The notes under the pieces were generated by a model. The model worked only from the letters and a program-made list of their open reading frames with translations. It was not told the DNA's origin and ran no database searches. This document shows positions 1 through 7,502 of a stretch of DNA of 60,706 nucleotides, in pieces (the stretch's first letter is position 1; each line of letters begins with the position of its first letter). The stretch comes from Planctomycetota bacterium (lineage in GTDB: Bacteria; Planctomycetota; Planctomycetia; Gemmatales; Gemmataceae). The translations under genes and the position numbers were made by a program. The stretch is taken from assembly GCA_016872605.1 (NCBI GenBank), contig VGZI01000015.1, positions 1 to 60,706 on the forward strand, given 5' to 3'.

Positions 1-48
1 CAGCGGATTGCAAATCCGCCATCCCCGGTTCGAATCCGGGAGGGGCCT
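1..48 (+). tRNA. tRNA-Cys (GCA), 3' part
   Basis: The anticodon arm (stem 3-7 with 15-19, loop 8-14, anticodon GCA at 10-12), a short variable region, the T arm (24-28 with 36-40, loop TTCGAAT) and the 3' acceptor strand 41-47 with discriminator T at 48 are all visible. U73 fits bacterial tRNA-Cys. CCA is not encoded. The D arm and 5' acceptor strand lie left of the window. Confidence 0.9.
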
Positions 49-527
49 CTTTCATTTCCGTTCGTGCAACCCGATGCAACGTGGCGCGTCTTGGTGCGTA
101 TCGTCCTATCCCGCTCGGGAGTTAGGGCGTCGGTCCTTTTCCTTTTTTCCCTCGTTTCGGTGCAATCTGGCGCGATCCGTAGCGCGCCCGATGCGGGCAG
201 AATGGCACCGTTTTCGGCCCCCGACGGCACCACTGTGGGCACCTCGGAAACGCCAGAATCATCCGTCCCCGTTGCCTTTAGAACGCCAACTGCCCGGTTT
301 TCGGGCAACGTAACGGGAACGGCCGGCAGGCTGTTGACCGAGGCGTCGAGGTCGCGGAGGCCAAGGTGGGTGTAGCGATCCATCGTCAACGTGATCGTCG
401 AGTGGCGGGCCAGCGTCTGTGCGATCTTGGGATGAACCCCGGCGGCGGCGAGGTTGCTGACGTATTGGTGCCGGAGCGAATGGAAATCAAATACGCGATC
501 GGCGGCATCCTGAAACACCAGCACGGC
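1..527 (-). pseudogene. Tyrosine recombinase (phage-type integrase), C-terminal remnant antisense to tRNA-Cys
   Basis: The minus-strand frame reads the C-terminal catalytic box of a tyrosine recombinase: FHSLRH (conserved H..R), then ARHS (second conserved His), then MDRYTH (nucleophile Tyr), encoded between about 495 and 368. The frame stays open from about 527 through the tRNA to the left edge, so its tail is read antisense through the tRNA gene. The N-terminal part is missing: above about 530 the DNA belongs to an unrelated plus-strand propeller fragment. The family integrates elements into tRNA 3' ends, so this is best read as the integrase-proximal edge of a decayed island at tRNA-Cys. 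No start codon is available. The exact upstream junction, somewhere in 515-545, is judged by eye. Confidence 0.75.
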
Positions 528-529
528 GC

Positions 530-713
530 GCTGTCCCTGCAACTGCTCGATGCCGACCCGAATCTCAAACTCGTCGGCACGCGCTGGTCGCCGCCCCACA
601 ACTCGACGACGGCTTACGCCGTGCATTCCTTGGCGTTTCCGGTCGTCGACGGTCGGATTTTCGTTCGCGGGATGAACGGGATCTATTGTTACGATCTTCG
701 GAAAGCCAAGTAG
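530..713 (+). pseudogene. PQQ-like beta-propeller protein, C-terminal fragment
   Basis: The plus frame ending at 713 carries the closing strand typical of planctomycete PQQ-like propeller proteins: FPVVDGRIFVRGMNGIYCYD, preceded by LLDADPNLKLVG. Only the last propeller blade is present, about 60 residues. The upstream sequence belongs to the antisense integrase remnant, so the gene is truncated and has no start or secretion signal. Its substrate cannot be inferred. It is one of several fragments in the first 6.6 kb. Confidence 0.6.
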
Positions 714-797
714 AAGCATGGGCGCGTCTGTTGACCGCGGAGGAGCGAAGCGTCTTGCACGGGGTGGTAATCTGATCGTGAGGCCTGCGCCAACCTG

Positions 798-884
798 GCG
801 TCGCTGCCGATTCAGCAAAGGCACGCGGCGGGCATCGACGTTGGCGACGCGACGCACTGGGTGTGCGTCGATGCCGACGTAGAT
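798..884 (+). mobile_element. IS110-family transposase, N-terminal fragment
   Basis: The plus frame reads AAGIDVGDATHWVCVD, which matches the start of the DEDD (RuvC-like) domain of IS110-family transposases, whose first catalytic Asp lies in the IDVG motif. About 29 residues survive. There is no continuation to the C-terminal Ser domain and no bounding repeat is seen. Identification is from one motif. Confidence 0.5.
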
Positions 885-956
885 GCTTGTTGTAAGATGC
901 GTGGCTGTTGTCAACGCGCGGCCAGGCCATTGGGGATCGCATCCGGATTTTGGTCG

Positions 957-2576
957 TTATTCACCCACGGCCTCCCACAAGACAGTGCCGGTGATTGTAA
1001 TGCCACTCGCGGATGGTTGTTGTCTCCAAGTGAAGGAGTCTGTGCTTGTTTCAACGACCATGGTTTTTCTGAAGGCCGAGGTTATTTCTCCTTCCTGCGC
1101 CGACAGAGTGACTTTCGGTGACACAGAAAAGCTCACGCCGAAACTTACTTTGCCTGTTTGGCCGCTAATAGACCGGAACGATCCGCTTACTTTCTGAACC
1201 TTCTTTCCGTCAACGACCGTGTAGGTACCGTTATTGGTGGATCGGAGAAGTGAAATCAGCGGCACGAGCAGCAACAGTAGCACGAAAACACAGCCTAATG
1301 CCAATGCAAGCTTGCTACCCATCAATTGCTTTAGTAACCCTTTGATCGCGTCCACGCTTGGCGAGTGGCCCTCATTGGAAGCGCTTGCCATGGGCAGGAG
1401 GACTTCAAGCGGATCGAATTGGTCTTCGAAAGCAGCTCGGACCTCCAGTTGTCGCAGCACACCGAGCGACCACACGCCCACAGAGATGCCGCCAAGTATC
1501 CCGATGACTGACAGCCCAATGGGAACGCCGGAAAAGGTCAACCACATCCAACTTCCCATCACCAAAAGTGGGGCAGTGATCGCAAAGGCGTATCGCTGCA
1601 TCCATATTGTTTGGAAGATAGCAAAGATCACCCAGGCGTTGTAGACAAACGAGAGGGCAAGGAAGATCTGCATGGCAACTGGCATTCGTTCATTGACGGC
1701 GATTCCCACGACGCCGAGAATGGAGATTACCATGGCCAATCCGCTGACGAACAACATTCCGATGGCGCTACCCATCAAGCCCGGTGGTCGCGGCTTCACC
1801 GGTATCAATGGCCTTCCTTCTTGATCTGTGGCCTTCGGGAGCAGTTCAGGCATTGCCAAAGTGGGGGCCGACTCGATGGCGAAGAACTCCCAATCGCCAA
1901 TCGCTTGCCCGTCCCTGAGCTTCTTGGCAAGCAGATAGGCGTCGATTACAGCGATCAGGCCGACGAATGGCAGGACGACCAATCCCATGCCGAGGGTAGC
2001 AATCACGAAAAGTGCGAAGAGAACGGGAGTCACGAGGAGCATCACAATGCCCTTCGTGACTTGGCCGATCAGGATTTGCCCCAGCCAGGGGATAAAGAAA
2101 CTCAGGACGGCCATCAGGATCGGGTCTTTGGGCGGGTTGGACGGCAGGATCTTCCCAGACACGCCCGGTGACACCATGGATGGAGGAGGAGGTGGAGGTG
2201 GCGATTGCGGTGGTGGAGGTTGCGGAACAGAAGATGCTGGGACTATTAGGCCTGGGATGGTACTTGCCAAAACCCATTGTGGGAATCCTTGCTTCCACAC
2301 TAAATCGCTGGGAGTTATCAGCTGACGGAGTTGTTCTTCACTGAACGGCCCTTGCTGTTGTCCGTTTCTCATCAGATGCCAATCAGCTACGGGTGCTGGT
2401 GGAGTCGCTGATTGCATGCTTGGTGGGACAACCAATGACGGGGTTGGTGGCGGTACCGGGGGCGCTTGTGGCAACCGCAGAGATACTTTGCAGTTGGAAC
2501 AGGTTATCACCTGGCCCGCGTGTTGGTCTTCCGCTTGAAGTACGGTTTGACATTTTGGGCAAAGAACTTGAATCAT
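957..2576 (-). CDS. Zinc-ribbon, GYF_2 and multi-pass membrane protein
   Basis: A 539-residue protein of unknown role. The N-terminus has a zinc ribbon (Cys6, Cys9, Cys26, Cys29), followed by a proline-rich linker, a GYF_2-like domain (about 66-110, with QQGPFSEEQL) and another proline-rich stretch. The rest is mainly hydrophobic: a TM2-like segment (about 155-225), several further helices, one more membrane helix near 420-445, and a polar C-terminal domain of about 75 residues. The start was moved from 2669 to the ATG at 2576 because the zinc ribbon begins there. GYF_2 domains are common next to membrane regions in planctomycetes, but their ligands are unknown. It is followed on the same strand, upstream, by a second zinc-ribbon gene. 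Confidence 0.85.
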   Translation of the reverse strand: MIQVLCPKCQTVLQAEDQHAGQVITCSNCKVSLRLPQAPPVPPPTPSLVVPPSMQSATPPAPVADWHLMRNGQQQGPFSEEQLRQLITPSDLVWKQGFPQWVLASTIPGLIVPASSVPQPPPPQSPPPPPPPSMVSPGVSGKILPSNPPKDPILMAVLSFFIPWLGQILIGQVTKGIVMLLVTPVLFALFVIATLGMGLVVLPFVGLIAVIDAYLLAKKLRDGQAIGDWEFFAIESAPTLAMPELLPKATDQEGRPLIPVKPRPPGLMGSAIGMLFVSGLAMVISILGVVGIAVNERMPVAMQIFLALSFVYNAWVIFAIFQTIWMQRYAFAITAPLLVMGSWMWLTFSGVPIGLSVIGILGGISVGVWSLGVLRQLEVRAAFEDQFDPLEVLLPMASASNEGHSPSVDAIKGLLKQLMGSKLALALGCVFVLLLLLVPLISLLRSTNNGTYTVVDGKKVQKVSGSFRSISGQTGKVSFGVSFSVSPKVTLSAQEGEITSAFRKTMVVETSTDSFTWRQQPSASGITITGTVLWEAVGE

Positions 2577-2674
2577 GGCATCCTCAATTCGCCGCAGATT
2601 CTGATCTACGACCAATAGGCATCGCGGTCTGGCGGATGTAGATCGGAACCAATTCCGGTGTGTGACCAATAGCG

Positions 2675-3019
2675 TTATTTTATCAAGAAGCGACTGTTAG
2701 CCAAGTAAACAATTGATGTGTTCGGAGTGCCAACGACGGGGCCGACGCACCCCGCCTGTTCAAGCTCGCTATCCAGCTTTTTGATGGAGTCGAGCGCGGC
2801 TGCTCCCTTGGCCGGAGCTTTGCTCGTCCTGGCGCCGGGCTGAACCGTGTTGTCCGTTTTCGGTGCTTCGCCAGCAGCAGCGGGGCGTGGCTTCGGCGGG
2901 GCATCCGGCGCCGCGGGTACCAGTACCTGGGCACCACAGGCCGAACACTTCACGTACTGGCCGGCGTTCTCAGCCGCAACCTGTAGCCGAGTCTTGCACG
3001 TACCGCAGGATAATTCCAT
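2675..3019 (-). CDS. Small zinc-ribbon protein
   Basis: A 114-residue protein starting with a zinc ribbon (Cys5, Cys8, Cys25, Cys28) closely resembling that of the downstream gene at 957-2576. It continues with an alanine/proline/lysine-rich low-complexity stretch and a short C-terminal tail. The ATG at 3019 places the ribbon at the N-terminus; an in-frame ATG at 3061 would only add an unlikely extension. The two genes lie on the same strand with about 100 bp between them and may share a transcript. Similar N-terminal ribbons in planctomycetes usually precede larger domains, so this could be a truncated relative of its neighbour. The function is unknown. Confidence 0.65.
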   Translation of the reverse strand: MELSCGTCKTRLQVAAENAGQYVKCSACGAQVLVPAAPDAPPKPRPAAAGEAPKTDNTVQPGARTSKAPAKGAAALDSIKKLDSELEQAGCVGPVVGTPNTSIVYLANSRFLIK

Positions 3020-3098
3020 GGCAAACACTCCGTGGTGTGGTGGAGGTATCGAGGACAACAAAACTCACGCCAGAATTTGCTAGATGTTGTCTAACCTG

Positions 3099-3364
3099 TC
3101 ATGAAAAAAACCGTAGTAGTTCACGGGCCAGGTAGGCGCGGATGTCGGCCTCGTTCTTTGGGGCGGGGACGTCCAGCACGTATGGGGTGAGGCCTTGGAG
3201 CGGATACAGATGAACGGCGTGGCACCGCCGACGGCGGTAATTGCCACGGTGTCGCCGGGCTTTCCGAGGCTTCCGTCCCACGCGTGAAAGAGAAGTCTGG
3301 CCGTATTGGGTTGTGCGCCAAGCCCTGATGGTCGCGGCTCGTACGGATTATTGCACAACCGCAC
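3099..3364 (-). pseudogene. Unrecognised frameshifted coding remnant
   Basis: Two overlapping minus frames look as if they were once one protein. One reads LLFHAWDGSLGKPGDTVAIT at about 3300-3240; the other reads GLTPYVLDVPAPKNEADIRA and ends in ELLRFFS near 3100. Joining them needs a frameshift around 3210. No family was recognised. It sits between intact small genes and a TPR-type remnant, in a zone full of fragments. Confidence 0.3.
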
Positions 3365-3770
3365 CTATTTCACGGACCAGCAATTGCAACTCAAGGTACT
3401 GCGTCCAGGTGAGGGTTTTCGGGCGCGGCGTGGCGGTGAAGGGCGGATTTTTGGCCAACTCCCACGATGTCGTGGCCTGTTGAAAGCAAACCTGCGCCTC
3501 CTGCGCCTTTCCGACGCCGTGGAGCGCCAGGCTGCGAAATAACAAGAGGAACGCCTTGTCGGCCTCCGTCGCTGTTTTGGGGGGCGCCGCCGCCAGGTGC
3601 GTGAGGGCGTTGTCCGATTGTTGCAACCGACAATAGAGCGTGCCCAGATGAACCTGGCTGGGAAAGTTGTTGGGCGACTTCTTGACACTGTCCAGGAGCC
3701 CGGGGAGAAGGTCGATGGCGTGTCGATTTTGTCGGTGAACGCACTTTCCTGGATCAGCGTTTTGCGGTGC
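3348..3770 (-). pseudogene. TPR-type protein, C-terminal fragment
   Basis: The minus frame can be followed from about 3770 to the stop at 3348 and reads helical, TPR-like sequence (LLPGLLDSVKKSPNNFPSQV, then ALTHLAAAP, AFLLLFRSLALHGVGKAQEA). It ends in LTWTQYLELQLL, a tail common at the C-terminus of large planctomycete kinase, WD40 or TPR proteins. There is no credible start (the only candidate is an internal TTG), and the expected upstream domains are absent, so this is a truncated remnant. The kinase remnant at 5499-6062 lies nearby on the other strand, and no link can be shown. Confidence 0.5.
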
Positions 3771-3815
3771 TTGACCTGAGAATAGTCGATGGCGTCGGCT
3801 CGGCAGCCATCGATG

Positions 3816-4217
3816 TCAACGCGTCAAATTGATGTCGTGATTCTGGGGCTGCTCGGTGATGGTGAATGTGAGGCCGGATTCATTGGGATTGCTGTAGCGT
3901 GCGGGGATTTCCACGTATTTCCCGCCACTCTTCGCCTTGCCGGTCGTCTCATCCACTTCTGGCGCGGTCATCACCGTGATTTGGCACAGGCCGAATGGCG
4001 GCTGAGGAATCTCGTACCTGCCGTTGACGATCTCGGCATTCCGCGCCTCGCCGTCGGCTCCGATGAAGGTGACCGCACCAGACGGAAGCAGCTCTTTGCC
4101 AATCGTGACGGTGCCCGACACAGCCCCACCCCATTTCGGCCCGCCGCACCCGGCGGCCGAAACGAGCGTGAACGCGAACGCAACCGCCACCAGAGTCCGA
4201 ACGCAAGTGGACGGCAT
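3816..4217 (-). CDS. Lipoprotein with transthyretin/carboxypeptidase-regulatory-like fold
   Basis: A 133-residue secreted lipoprotein. The signal peptide (1-23) ends in a lipobox, SAAGC, with the lipidated Cys at 24. The mature part (about 30-130) has the beta-sandwich pattern of small planctomycete proteins related to the carboxypeptidase regulatory/transthyretin-like group: GTVTIGKELLPSGAVTFIGA, then NGRYEIP, and a C-terminal ITEQPQNHDINL. Such proteins often lie beside DUF1559 genes, and here a DUF1559 gene lies about 40 bp upstream on the same strand, so the two are probably cotranscribed. An exported binding or structural role is likely, with no catalytic residues evident. Confidence 0.85.
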   Translation of the reverse strand: MPSTCVRTLVAVAFAFTLVSAAGCGGPKWGGAVSGTVTIGKELLPSGAVTFIGADGEARNAEIVNGRYEIPQPPFGLCQITVMTAPEVDETTGKAKSGGKYVEIPARYSNPNESGLTFTITEQPQNHDINLTR

Positions 4218-4256
4218 CGCACACCTCCTTCATGCATCGAACGAACCAGGTGCCGC

Positions 4257-5168
4257 TTACCAGTCGTTACCCAGGACTTCGCCGGACTGCGGGGTAAGCA
4301 ACCACCACCAAGTCGTGCCGCTGACCCCACTACTCACGCCGCGCACGCTCCCATCAGCCAGCGCCACCTGAATCCCGCTGGACCACGGCCCCTGAGCGTA
4401 AGCAGGGTTACACTGGTTGAGCTCTGGGCGAGTCTGGAACTTGGCTCCCGGGCCAACCGCCGCCGCGCCACTGCGCCCGGTGTTGGCGAAGGACGGGTGC
4501 GAGTTGCTCAGATTGCGTTCGCCCCACGCGTGCCGTTGCCACCCGCAGGTCATGTAACTCTCAGCGAACATCACCGTGTTCGAGGCTCCATCGGTGACGT
4601 TGGCCAGGCGGTTGTAATGCTGGGCGTTGATGAGTGCACCCGTAGCGCTCGTCATGCCAAAAAACTGCGCGTTGGCGGGGTAACTGGTTCCCGCGTAGCC
4701 GGGGGCGGATCTGCCGCCCATGACGAGGGCGAGCCCATACTGCGTGTCACCCAGGTCGCCGGGATTGATGTACACTTGGAGGATGATTTTGTGCGGCCCT
4801 TGGTTGGAATGGTTCTCGCGCCCGGCCCGCCAGAAACCGCGATCCCACACCGCCTGCTGTTCTATGAACGGAAGAATGTGGTAGTGGACGGCCCCGGAGC
4901 CGGTCCCCGGCCCGCCCGTCGGGACGTTCAGGCCCAACAACGGCGGGAAGTACTTGAAAGTGTCGTGGAAGCCATGTGTGGCCAGACTCATCTGCTTGAG
5001 GTTGTTACTGCTACTCATGCGCGCGGCAGCTTCGCGTACCTTCTGGACGGCGGGCAGCAGGAGGCCGATGAGGACGGCAATGATCGCAATCACCACCAGC
5101 AACTCGATCAACGTGAAGCCTCGGCGGCAACAGGCTTTGAGTTGACAACAGTCTTTGCGTTGGAGCAT
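4257..5168 (-). CDS. DUF1559 protein with type IV pilin-like N-terminus
   Basis: A 303-residue DUF1559 (SBP_bac_10) family protein. The N-terminus has a prepilin-type cleavage site, [15 protein letters not shown], with Gly17 before the cut and Glu22 as the fifth mature residue. A hydrophobic helix ending in [14 protein letters not shown] follows. The middle holds the family's NLKQM and H-F-HDT segment, and the C-terminus has [10 protein letters not shown] and a WWLLTP-SGE closing motif. The start at 5168 was chosen over the longer in-frame ATG because it gives a normal short leader. DUF1559 proteins occur in tens of copies per planctomycete genome. They are thought to be exported through a type II/IV pilus-like route, with no established function. 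It is upstream of the lipoprotein at 3816-4217. Confidence 0.92.
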   Translation of the reverse strand: MLQRKDCCQLKACCRRGFTLIELLVVIAIIAVLIGLLLPAVQKVREAAARMSSSNNLKQMSLATHGFHDTFKYFPPLLGLNVPTGGPGTGSGAVHYHILPFIEQQAVWDRGFWRAGRENHSNQGPHKIILQVYINPGDLGDTQYGLALVMGGRSAPGYAGTSYPANAQFFGMTSATGALINAQHYNRLANVTDGASNTVMFAESYMTCGWQRHAWGERNLSNSHPSFANTGRSGAAAVGPGAKFQTRPELNQCNPAYAQGPWSSGIQVALADGSVRGVSSGVSGTTWWWLLTPQSGEVLGNDW

Positions 5169-5498
5169 TTTTGCACCTGAAAACAAGTGGAAAAAGAACA
5201 ATACCACTCTTCTCGGCCACAAGTTTCGTGAGCTGTGCAGCGAATGCAAGCTCGTCTCGGAACTGTTCTGGTATACGATTCACTGGCTGCGCACTGAGCT
5301 CGCCGCGGCATACTGGGCTGTTGGACGGAACCGGACCCATTCGCCCGACGCGGCCAACGGACAGCGTGGGCTCGAAACAGGCCTTGGGCAATTGTATCAC
5401 ATTGCGAGAGGGTGTCAATCAAGAAAACGCAGACTCCAAACTCCAGGAGCGAACGTTGGATCGGCGCTGGCGATCTGCGGGCGCGGCCGCCGTGTCGC

Positions 5499-6062
5499 CA
5501 CGAACACGTCGTCGATATCCACGCTGTCGAGGAACAGCCGATCCCCTACCTGGTGATGGAGTATGTGGCAGGCGAAACGCTCCAACAGAAGCTGGACCGC
5601 GTCGGGCCGCTTGAAGTAGCCGATGTCTTGCGCATCGGCCAGCAGATTGCTCGCAACCCCGGCGCCAGCCGCGAAAGGCGCCGACCACCTCACCCGCATG
5701 GAGCGGCCGTTGGCTCGTCGCTGCCGCGATCCTGCTCGTTTTGGTCGGCGCAAGTCACGCTGACTGAAGCGACCGGCGTCACCAAATTGCACTCGACGGT
5801 GATCCGCATCTTCACGCCGGATGGCACGCTGATTGTCGAGGCCGACGATCCGGGCGTGAAGGTGACCATCGAAGGGGATGGCGGGCTCGTCATCACCGGG
5901 GCGGGTTTGGAGGAAATCCGTCTGCGGCCCGGCAGTTACAAGGTCTACGCCAACCGCGACGGCAAGCCCGTCCTCCTCGACCGCGAGCTGGTGAACATTT
6001 CCAGGGGCGGCCGGGAAATCGTCAAGGTGAAGCTCGAAGCGCCCGCGGAGCACGCCGGGTAG
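5499..6062 (+). pseudogene. Ser/Thr protein kinase remnant with internal deletion
   Basis: The plus frame first reads part of a Hanks-type kinase N-lobe and hinge, including IPYLVMEYVAGETLQQKL and VLRIGQQIA (about 5499-5652). The HRD catalytic loop, DFG and C-lobe are absent. The following 100 bp read a membrane segment (WLVAAAILLVLVGAS) only in a different frame, which then hits a stop. A plausible extracytoplasmic domain returns from about 5754 (TEATGVTKLHS, IRIFTPDGTLIVEADDPGVK, LRPGSYKVYANRDGKPV) to the stop at 6062. This is the order of a planctomycete receptor-like kinase after an internal deletion and a frameshift. It cannot encode an active kinase. The upstream end near 5412 has no clear start. 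Confidence 0.65.
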
Positions 6063-6158
6063 AATCCTAAAAGTTCGCCGGAGTGCAAACCAACGTCGCG
6101 CCTGCCTCGTCGTACTTTTGGTAGCCAACCACCCTTCTTGGAGGTGCGACGATGAGAA

Positions 6159-6286
6159 CCCGCCATTCTCCATGATCGCAAGTTCGAGAAGACCAAGGGC
6201 TATTGCACCGATGTTTTCTTCGGCCAGGCGCTGCAATGGATCGACGCCAAACGTAAAGACACGGCCCCGTTCTACGTGCACATCTC
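6159..6286 (+). repeat. 128-bp copy of part of the sulfatase gene at 12376-13845
   Basis: This segment matches the reverse complement of 13187-13314 with one difference (G at 6174 versus A), compared by eye. In the sulfatase it encodes residues from PAILHNRKFEKT to FYVHIS. Here it is an isolated scrap with no flanking sulfatase sequence, ending just before a transposase remnant. Near-identity implies a recent duplication or an assembly artefact. Confidence 0.85.
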
Positions 6287-6297
6287 CCTGCTACGTC

Positions 6298-6534
6298 TTA
6301 ATGGACGAGGGGCAATGAAGGAAGGCTAGCAATGTCCGGTAGGGTGCGGAGCCCTGCAAATGGGAACCTCGCAGTGTGGCCGTTCTCGAAGAGCTCCTTC
6401 TGCCAGCGGTAGAAGACCGTGGGCGCGATGCCGAGCTCATCGCAGATGGTGGAGACGGGGACGCCTTCGAGCAGATGCCGCTTGAGTGCGGCGATCTTCT
6501 CCTGAGGGTTGAGCTGACGACGTTCGCTGTTCAT
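6298..6534 (-). CDS. Transposase helix-turn-helix protein, 3' truncated
   Basis: A 78-residue frame whose first 50-55 residues are the helix-turn-helix DNA-binding part of IS3/IS911-type transposase OrfA proteins: LNPQEKIAALKRHLLEG, VPVSTICDELGIAPTVFYRW, QKELFENG. After about residue 55 the sequence (RFPFAGLRTLPDIASLP) no longer resembles transposases, so the coding region appears fused to unrelated DNA. No catalytic OrfB or inverted repeats bound it. The start ATG at 6534 follows GGAGGTTCC-type sequence (read on the minus strand), a good ribosome-binding site. It is probably a non-functional remnant. Confidence 0.6.
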   Translation of the reverse strand: MNSERRQLNPQEKIAALKRHLLEGVPVSTICDELGIAPTVFYRWQKELFENGHTARFPFAGLRTLPDIASLPSLPLVH

Positions 6535-6546
6535 GATGGAACCTCC

Positions 6547-6569
6547 GTTCAGGTTAGACTAACCCGAAC
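6547..6569. promoter_or_regulatory. Imperfect palindrome upstream of transposase remnant
   Basis: GTTCAGGTTAG and CTAACCCGAAC form an 11-bp dyad around a single central A, with one mismatch. It sits about 13 bp upstream of the transposase start. It could be an operator or part of an IS terminal region. Confidence 0.3.
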
Positions 6570-6632
6570 GGAGCAATCTTCCAGATTCGACTGAGGCGAA
6601 ACACAACATGGCGATGCGGCCGTTGAGGTTCG

Positions 6633-7406
6633 TCACCGAATCGGCGAATAATCGGTCGCCTTCATCATGACCGATTTGACGCCGATCTTCGGCATCGTCA
6701 GCGGCCCGCCGGCCTTCTCTTCCGAAGCCTTGAATGCCGCCTTCCAGTCGGCGTCGTCGCGGAATGCGCCAAACGATTTCTTCGCCGCCTCGACACTTTT
6801 GTGTGACAGGAAATACACGAGCGTATCATCAGCGCCCTTCTGGCCCTTGAGGGGAACCCAGTAGCCGATATTCGTCATGCCGTGTTTCTCGAATAGCTTC
6901 ACCGTGTGATTGCGGAAGCGGGCGTTGAGGTTGTCGAGGTTCTTCGGTGTCGCGATGTAGGTGCGCAGTTCGAAGACGCGATCACCCGTTGTCGCCGGCT
7001 TGGGTTCGGGGGAATAGTCGGTCGCTTTGAGGTACAACGAATCGACTTTCGCGACAATTTTCCCTTTCGCTTCGGTTTCCGTCCTGACGGCCTTCCAGGC
7101 CGGGTCCGCGCCGAACGCGGCCCAGGATTTTTTCGCCGCGTCACGGCTGGGATAGGCGAGAATGTAAACGAGCTTGTTCTCCTTGTTGTCGATCGGGGTC
7201 CAGTAGCCGATGTTGGTCATGCCGTGCTTCTCGAAGAGCTTCACGGTATGGTTGCGAAAACGGGCATGCAGATCGTCAAGCCGGCCCTCGGGGGCGTAAT
7301 AGGTCCGCATCTCGTAAACGCGCTCGGATTTCTCGCCTGCTTGAGTCGCCCCCACCATCGCGATGAGGGTCAGGATCATCATTGGCACCGTAACCTGAAA
7401 CTTCAT
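6633..7406 (-). CDS. Secreted protein with two NIPSNAP domains
   Basis: A 257-residue protein with a signal peptide (about 1-23, ending in GATQA). Two NIPSNAP-type alpha/beta-barrel domains follow (about 27-130 and 140-255). Each contains ERVYEMRTY or DRVFELRTY at its start and the shared block ARFRNHTVKLFEKHGMTNIG. NIPSNAP proteins are dimeric ferredoxin-like folds with no agreed enzymatic role. The start at 7406 was chosen because GGAG lies 8 bp upstream and it gives a clean signal peptide. It follows the leftward sulfatase group, about 100 bp downstream of the sulfatase at 7503-9245, and may be cotranscribed. The duplicated halves arose by internal tandem duplication. Confidence 0.9.
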   Translation of the reverse strand: MKFQVTVPMMILTLIAMVGATQAGEKSERVYEMRTYYAPEGRLDDLHARFRNHTVKLFEKHGMTNIGYWTPIDNKENKLVYILAYPSRDAAKKSWAAFGADPAWKAVRTETEAKGKIVAKVDSLYLKATDYSPEPKPATTGDRVFELRTYIATPKNLDNLNARFRNHTVKLFEKHGMTNIGYWVPLKGQKGADDTLVYFLSHKSVEAAKKSFGAFRDDADWKAAFKASEEKAGGPLTMPKIGVKSVMMKATDYSPIR

Positions 7407-7502
7407 GATTTTGTCTCCAAAAAAAGAACCTTGCGGAACAACATAGGCTTTCATCAACCGACATTCGCCTCTCTTGCTCGACCAGTCAATGGGCAATGTC
7501 AT

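Noticed and set aside
798..884. Complete IS110 insertion sequence
   Set aside because: Only about 29 N-terminal residues are present, with no ends or C-terminal domain.
3789..5180. 463-residue plus-strand frame over the lipoprotein and DUF1559 genes
   Set aside because: It runs antisense to two well-supported genes and shows no domain.
1..6600. A functional prophage or integrative element
   Set aside because: Only an integrase remnant and transposase scraps exist; no structural, replication or transfer genes.
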